Below are positions 58,420 to 64,000 of a stretch of DNA of 64,000 bases, one piece after another. The translations under genes and the position numbers were made by a program. This DNA comes from Apostichopus japonicus (Eukaryota > Echinodermata > Holothuroidea > Aspidochirotida > Stichopodidae). The notes under the pieces were generated by a model, which was not told where the DNA came from, did no database searches, and saw nothing but the letters and a program-made list of their open reading frames with translations. How positions within the stretch are numbered: the first letter of the stretch is position 1; each line of letters starts with the position of its first letter. The stretch is from assembly GCF_037975245.1 (NCBI RefSeq), contig NC_092569.1:14588501-14652500 (forward strand). The letters run 5' to 3'.

Positions 58420-59045
58420 AGGACCACGGTATTGTGTCCTCTCAAAACCTTGATTGAAGAGAACACCAGAAATAACAGCATTATCTACAGTATATTCTGG
58501 ACTGCTCGGTGTCCTCACTGTGAAAAAGACAACGGCACCGAAAAGCTATTAGCAGAATCTACAGTACATAATACTGTTCTGTGTCCTCTCAATGCCTTGA
58601 GTAGAGAATAACACCAAAGTTGACAGCACTATTAGCAGTATCCAAGGCTTTCCTTTACCCCTTCAACACCTTGAACGGAAAGCAACACCAAGGTTATCAG
58701 CACTTTTAGCAGTAAACAAGGCTTTCCTTTACCCCTTCAACACCTTGAATGGAAAACAACACCAAAGTTATCAGCACTTTTAGCAGTAAACAAGGCTTTT
58801 CTTTACCCCTTCAACACCTTGAATGGCAAACAACACCAAAGTTATCAGCACTATAAGCAGTATCCAAGGCTTTAGTATACCCATTCAACACCTTGAATGG
58901 AAAACAACACCAAAGTTATCAGCACTTTTAACAGTATGTGAGGCATTTCAGTGTTTCTTCAACACCTTGAATGGAAAACAACACCAATGGTATCAGCACT
59001 GTCTACAGTATCAGAGACTGTTCTGTCTCCAAAATTGACAAATTT
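58420..59045 (+). repeat. Tandem array, ~74-bp unit, about 8-9 copies, starting right after the IFT52 stop
   Basis: CTTCAACACCTTGAATGGAA or a variant recurs at 58661, 58735, 58809, 58882 and 58957; more diverged units extend back to about 58430 (GTCCTCTCAAAACCTTGA, GTCCTCTCAATGCCTTGA). Each unit also has AACACCAAAGTTATCAGCAC. The array begins within 10 bp of the stop codon and so probably lies in the 3' UTR. Confidence 0.93.
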
Positions 59046-59081
59046 CATGTCTTTTTCCCAGTCATCAATGAAAATTGAAAA

Positions 59082-59295
59082 TATTCCAAATTTGAGTTAA
59101 AATGTGGAATTGGAAGCCACCCGACGTGTAAGTTGTAATAGATTCCAAAGTTGAGTTAAAAAGTTGAATTGGAAGCCACCCGACGTGTAAGTTGTAATCA
59201 ATAAGCCCTTGCAGGTTTCTCCCGCATTTGTGGTCGCTTAGGCGTCGTAAAAATAACTGCTGATTGAAATCATTATTTATTATCATTATTATTAT
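59082..59295 (+). mobile_element. SINE family B 3' domain with internal duplication
   Basis: The 60-bp piece ATTCCAAATTTGAGTTAAAA ... GGAAGCCACCCGACGTGTAA is present twice in tandem (59082, 59142) before the common CTTCTCCC-type end and an ATTATT tail. 5' truncated. Confidence 0.85.
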
Positions 59296-60827
59296 CATTT
59301 ATTATTAATGGATATTGCTGTTAGCAGTGCATTTTGGATATTAAAGTCTCTGTTGTTTGATGGAGTACTTGTTCGTAAATGTAACATACACTTGAACTCC
59401 GTAATTATTAATAACCACCAATTATCGTATGCTAGAAACTCCAATATTGGTCACTCTTGCTCAAACTTCTACTAAGGATTTAACAGCCACCCTCAAAGCA
59501 GTTTCTTCACTAAGAAATTTAAACCATTAAGGTAAAAACCTCCTCAGTGTCTGAATAATTTGGAGTGTCAAATCTTTCAGGAAAAGTAATTTTGAAAACT
59601 TTACACATTCTTTTTGCATGTTCAGATTTTGAGTCTAATATTGATAACCTGCAACGCGAGTGTACTTGTAGTTGGGAGGTAAGTTAGCGTGTGATGTTCT
59701 TATCATAAATCATAATTAAAGAACAGATAATTGACGGACAATCCTAAAATACATGTGCATAAACCATGTCCGATATACTGTATGTGCGGTACCATTGATT
59801 TCAAGCATGACATGAAAAGTATATTACAAAATTTGCAACAACTGGCTTCACACCGTTCATACTTAGATCATACCTCATAAATGTCAACAGGGGAAGGAGA
59901 AAGGGGGTGAGGGGGGTCAGGTAGGTGGGATTTGGGAGGAAGAGGACAAGTTTCCTTGATTATGTCGAGTGAGAAGAACAAAATGCAATAGGAAAGGGAA
60001 AACATGTTTGTGGTTTCTGTGAACAGTAAATGTATTGTAAGGTTGACATCACATTTGGTGATTATTTGAATGTTTAAATCTTGCCTCACACTTTCAGGCT
60101 GATCACGATCCCTTTTAACTTGTCCGTCATGACCTAGTTTCTATTGTTTTTATCGTCGTGAGGATCCATTATCTTACAAATGTTCCAGAGTGCACTAAGC
60201 AGCTCACACAATGATTGTTACTTGTTAATGGCTGGACCGCGTTTCGATCACATGCAAATTTATTACGCAGTGATTGGTTACATTTGTAAACAATGGACAG
60301 TTCTAGTTGTGAACCAACACAGACTGCCTACTGCATGGTCGAGAGGACGCTACATGTTTAGTTTTCCTGACCGAAGATGGTGTGACTTAAAACTAGCAAA
60401 ATCTTGATCAATCCTAGTCTTAAGCACACGCACACACTATCTGACAGTCTACCAATTTCCATGTAATGACCGTCCAGTGGAGACCGGCCGTGACCAGTCG
60501 GGCAGCAGGCTTAACATAGGACTGGTTTATGTTTTTTAAATAAACTTGGACTCCGACCTATTCGTGAGAAATGTAAGGTGTTGTAAAAAATATCAAAAAA
60601 GAGAGCAAGTAACCGTTTCCAGAGAAGCTTGGGTTTCTAACCTTACGTCTCAAAGAAAATGAAGTGTATTTCGATCATTTTCAGATTAGAAAATGTAAAG
60701 GAGATTTGTAATGTACCTGTTGTAATATTATGTACATGTGCACAGTTAGTGATGTTAATAGTTTTTTGTAAATAAAAACTTAGACCAGGATATTGTATTC
60801 CACTTTTGTTCTCAATTTCTCTCTCTT

Positions 60828-60882
60828 CTATTGTGTTTGTCTATTGTTGTGATTGTCTATTGTTGTGATTGTCTATTGTTGG
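60828..60882 (+). repeat. Short minisatellite GTCTATTGTTGTGATT, about 3 copies
   Basis: Three consecutive GTCTATTGTTG units just past the candidate IFT52 poly(A) site. Confidence 0.85.
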
Positions 60883-60937
60883 TTTTGTTTTGTGGTCAGA
60901 TGTATCAGATAGTATGGTATTCTGATCAGAGACAATG

Positions 60938-61092
60938 CATTACGCAGATCTTGCTTATAAGAAAATCCGTCCTAGATACCCCACTTTTTCCATAATAAGT
61001 AATGAGCCATTGGTCGGGTAGGGTACCCCAGTTCTTACTGAAAAAGTGGGGTATCTAGTGCAGATTTTCTCATGGGCAAGATCTGCATAATG
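60938..61092. mobile_element. Near-palindromic element (53-bp arms)
   Basis: The left arm CATTACGCAGATCTTGC...CTAGATACCCCACTTTTTC (60938-60990) and right arm (61040-61092) are inverted copies with a few mismatches around a 49-nt centre. No coding capacity. Probably a foldback MITE. Confidence 0.85.
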
Positions 61093-61099
61093 GTGAAAC

Positions 61100-62998
61100 A
61101 TGTCAGAGCAAGAATATTTTGCATTGTTTGTTGAGAGCCCCATCTCAATTTCTTGACCCTAATTCGAGATATAGTTGATTGATTGAAACATGTTTTGTCT
61201 GGATAAACCCTGCAGCCTGACTTCAGAATGTGGATAATAATAGATATATCTTCAAAAGCTTTATTTTCCTATGATAATGTTCTTGTTGATTTTATCTTTG
61301 AAATGTGACACACTTGGAATGTTTGCTGAGCTGTTGATGTTCTCTGCAGAATTTCATCAAAAGTGCAACTTTCCTAGGAATTTCATTTTCCTCAATGGGC
61401 AAAATGATTTCAATATTATGAAGAAGATAGAGGGAAAAAAAACATTTCATTGCTATTTTGCCATGATGAATGCTTTCAAAAACTCACCAAAGTTTGGAAA
61501 ATTTTGTCTACAAATCAACTTCAGCCACTGGAATAACTTTTGCCTAAAATGTCAATGCCCTGTGAAAGCATGTCATACTAGGTTTGGTTAGGAAGGTTGA
61601 AATGTCTTCGAACCAGTTTCAATCTTCACCATGTTGACTGGATCTGTGGCCATAAACACGTTTCTGAAGAGTGGTCTTCAAGTGCTGTCACCTTCATATT
61701 GTTTGTTATAAACTCTGCAAGAAGTAAGGTAAATGATATCCTAATAGGATGGAAACCATGTCAGTACCTCTAACTTTTAAATTTAATATGTAACATGACA
61801 GTTAGACTCCTACTGTAAACTAAAGGATAACTTTAGAGACAAAAAAAGAAGATGTTATATACCCTTAACCTTATACACCCTGCCATCACTCTATATTTAT
61901 TTCAATACCCATTGACTTTCGTGCAATAACCTTTATATCATATGCGGCTCATTAATTCAGATGCAAGACAAAATAGGAAAACAGGAGAGTTCTATCAGGA
62001 CTAATACCGTTTGTGAATGTGTTGTCAATACCAACCGTGTGAGCCTGATTGATTCTATTTTTCTCTTCATATTCTTTCTCTTTGTAGACTGATTTCAATT
62101 CTGTCTGTCATGATCCCAACAATGCATAATGATGATCGGATGTCAATGTATGCTTGTTATTTCTAAACCTAACTTTTGATCAGAACTTCATATTACTTTA
62201 GCGCCCTCTTATTGATTATGCGTAATCAGAGTCGTATGAATGGCTGGCTCTGTGTGAAATGTGATTTGCGTGCGGACGATCGGAAGATTTTATTTACCAC
62301 AGACGACGTGACCAATTTAGCATTTTCACAGCTAAAACACGGGTAGTGGTTTACAAAATTTGCGAACATGGATTTTATGAAGGCAAAATTACGTTACCGA
62401 ACAACGCAAACAACAGCATAAAAAGCCTATTGCTCATGGTCTGATTGCCGATCGATGTACAGAGTTTGGAAACCAGACACCCCAATCATTACCCCCTCTT
62501 CACATATTCCGTCATCAAACTTGTCGATTCCGTCAGTAGATGAAACTTGAGCTCAGTTTCCGATTAAAGGTATATTTCAGCAACCAAAATGAAAGAAGAT
62601 GAAAAATTCCACGAAAACCTGCTTCAACGTAGGAATAATTTTCTCTCTGATCTGATAGTGATCAGGGACTGGATGGGATGACCGTTTCCGTTTTGACTAG
62701 GAATTCACAGCCTGGGTCGGGGAAGGACGGATGATTTCACTGGCGGCATGTCGAGTTAAAATAACATTTAGTGTCATGGCACTGCTTGCAGAAATGGAAA
62801 CTAGTCATTGTTTTGGTGTGTATCGGGAACCGGGAGGTGGCAGGTTGCGATCACTGAGGTCCCTAGTGACTTGTTGGGCGCGCTGTAGGTGTGCCGCCCG
62901 CCCCCAACACAAACTAATCCCTCGGCTTCCCATGTAGTTTGTCTCACCATCACTCTACTGTGTAGGCTACTATTACTTCACAAGTTACAGGACACTAT
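61100..62998. other. Intergenic sequence downstream of IFT52; no gene recognised
   Basis: No frame here resembles a known protein and there is no convincing splice-linked set. The stretch 62,640-62,940 is more GC-rich than its surroundings and could be the edge of a gene or promoter beyond the window, but nothing specific supports that. Confidence 0.5.
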
Positions 62999-63006
62999 CA
63001 TCATAT

Positions 63007-63362
63007 CAAGGGCGTAGGAACCGGGGGGGGCTGGGGGTGGCGCCAGCCCCCAGTGAAAAATATGGGGGGCGGAAGTATCATTCCGCCACCCCCCACTTCG
63101 CAAGTCAGAAAACCCCTTTTTCATTTCCAAATGAGAAAAAAATCTCATTTTGGAGCACCAAATTGCATCTAAGGCCAGGTGAAAATGCAAAATTATTTAC
63201 AACATGGAGTGGGTTGTTGAAGTGTGCTATATTGCACCAAATTGCATCTGAGGCCACCTGGAAATGCAAAAAAAAAACCTCCCCTTAGACCCCTCCCCCA
63301 GGCCGGCCATAAGTCTTCAACCCCCCCTCCCCCCCACTCAAAAGTACCTTCCTACGCCACTG
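63007..63362. mobile_element. hAT-type MITE with perfect 8-bp target duplication
   Basis: Termini CAAGGGCGTAGGAA and TTCCTACGCCACTG (imperfect inverted), flanked by CATCATAT on both sides (62999-63006, 63363-63370). 356 bp, long G- and C-runs next to the ends, no transposase. The terminus core GGCGTAGGA is shared with the element at 57881. Confidence 0.93.
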
Positions 63363-63370
63363 CATCATAT

Positions 63371-64000
63371 TGTGCCTCTCCTTAAATTGTTGGTGCCCCT
63401 CAACACAATTTTCTACCGGCTTGGTCGGGACATGGTTTGAGTGCATTGCTCTTCTCTGAAACGACGCCACCGTAAAGTAACATACGTAATAATTATACTT
63501 CCCATTCCTTGACAGAACGTGTATTGTTTGGGTTAGCATAATCTTACACGCATTTATGGTCAAGTTCATAATGAATAATGTCATGTTGGATGACTGTCAG
63601 TGTCGCGTGTTGTGAACCGCTACTACGGAACTGTATAAAAAGCATTACAGTAACAAATTAATAATGCGGTGAAACGGTGAAATTACGAACTAAGAATTAC
63701 ATCCCTCACTGAAATTCAAAATATCGTGTCAAAAATTGTGGACGTAATTATTCAGACAATTATTCATATTCTTTTCGACTCTTTGCGTTTTACATAACTA
63801 TAATGTTATATAAATCTTGATGTCTGTTATACGCTTCCGTTAGTGATAATTGCAGATATGGCTAAGTTACCGGTAGGCCAGCTCAGCTGATTCAATGTGT
63901 CTGCTGTATGGGTACAATGTGGTATCGTATTGCAGTTACTTCGGAGTCTTACCACATTGCAGGGATTTCCATATACAACTAATTTGTTCTGTTTTAAAGG
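63371..64000. other. Window end; nothing recognised
   Basis: AT-rich sequence without coding similarity or repeats that I can name. Confidence 0.5.

Larger units (their letters stand above)
58415..60790 (+). other. Probable IFT52 3' UTR and downstream flank
   Basis: Follows the IFT52 stop. AATAAA hexamers occur at 60539 and at about 60769, so the 3' UTR could be as long as 2.3 kb, but an earlier unrecognised site is possible. It contains a ~74-bp tandem array and a SINE tail, described separately. No other coding signal was found. Confidence 0.35.

Noticed and set aside
58420..59045. CRISPR-like array
   Set aside because: Units are contiguous diverged 74-mers without unique spacers, in a eukaryotic 3' UTR.
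62731..62937. Plus-strand 68-codon frame in a GC-richer patch
   Set aside because: No recognisable domain, no splice partners, and basic low-complexity composition.

Overview
The window looks like AT-rich nuclear DNA from an invertebrate animal. I infer a deuterostome, most likely an echinoderm, from the small exons with canonical GT-AG introns, the dense scatter of short SINEs and MITE-like DNA transposons, and the long poly-C/poly-G runs. The species cannot be proven from sequence alone. There is no operon, bacterial gene or CRISPR array.

Two conserved protein-coding genes lie head to head. On the minus strand, a complete FAM135 gene (alpha/beta-hydrolase-like, DUF3657 plus DUF676) runs from its ATG at 38769 down to its stop at 2559. 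I could place all 17 coding exons with consistent splice phases; together they encode 1217 residues. It probably also has a non-coding 5' exon near 40.9 kb. On the plus strand, a complete IFT52 gene (intraflagellar transport complex B) runs from 45166 to 58414 in 13 coding exons encoding 442 residues. I found no third conserved gene. The two proteins are not known to act in one pathway; they are simply neighbours.

Region by region. 1-2558: downstream flank of FAM135 with short tandem repeats, an X-box-like palindrome and a G-quadruplex motif. 2559-38769: FAM135; its introns carry a hAT MITE with a perfect 8-bp target duplication (6444), two SINE families, a SINE palindrome (12320-12535), a 2.5-kb terminal-inverted-repeat transposon with eight copies of an unusual CpG-rich word (23096-25597) that holds a LINE fragment, another LINE 3' end (37628), a U2 snRNA-like fragment (36292) and a MITE (36552). 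38770-45165: divergent intergenic region with a hAT-like end, a SINE tail and a broken Penelope-like retroelement 3' end (GIY-YIG domain) followed by a hammerhead-like fold. 45166-58414: IFT52, with decayed tandem copies of the start of exon 7, two hAT-like elements that share sequence, a 6-bp-TSD MITE and a third SINE family. 58415-64000: a ~74-bp tandem array in the probable IFT52 3' UTR, a SINE tail, a near-palindromic element (60938-61092) and a hAT MITE with a perfect 8-bp duplication (63007-63362).

The strongest unexplained signals are the transposon with the repeated GTGACGTACGGGACA word, the exon-7 echo array in IFT52, the SINE hairpin and the U2-like fragment. All calls were made by eye; no database search was run.
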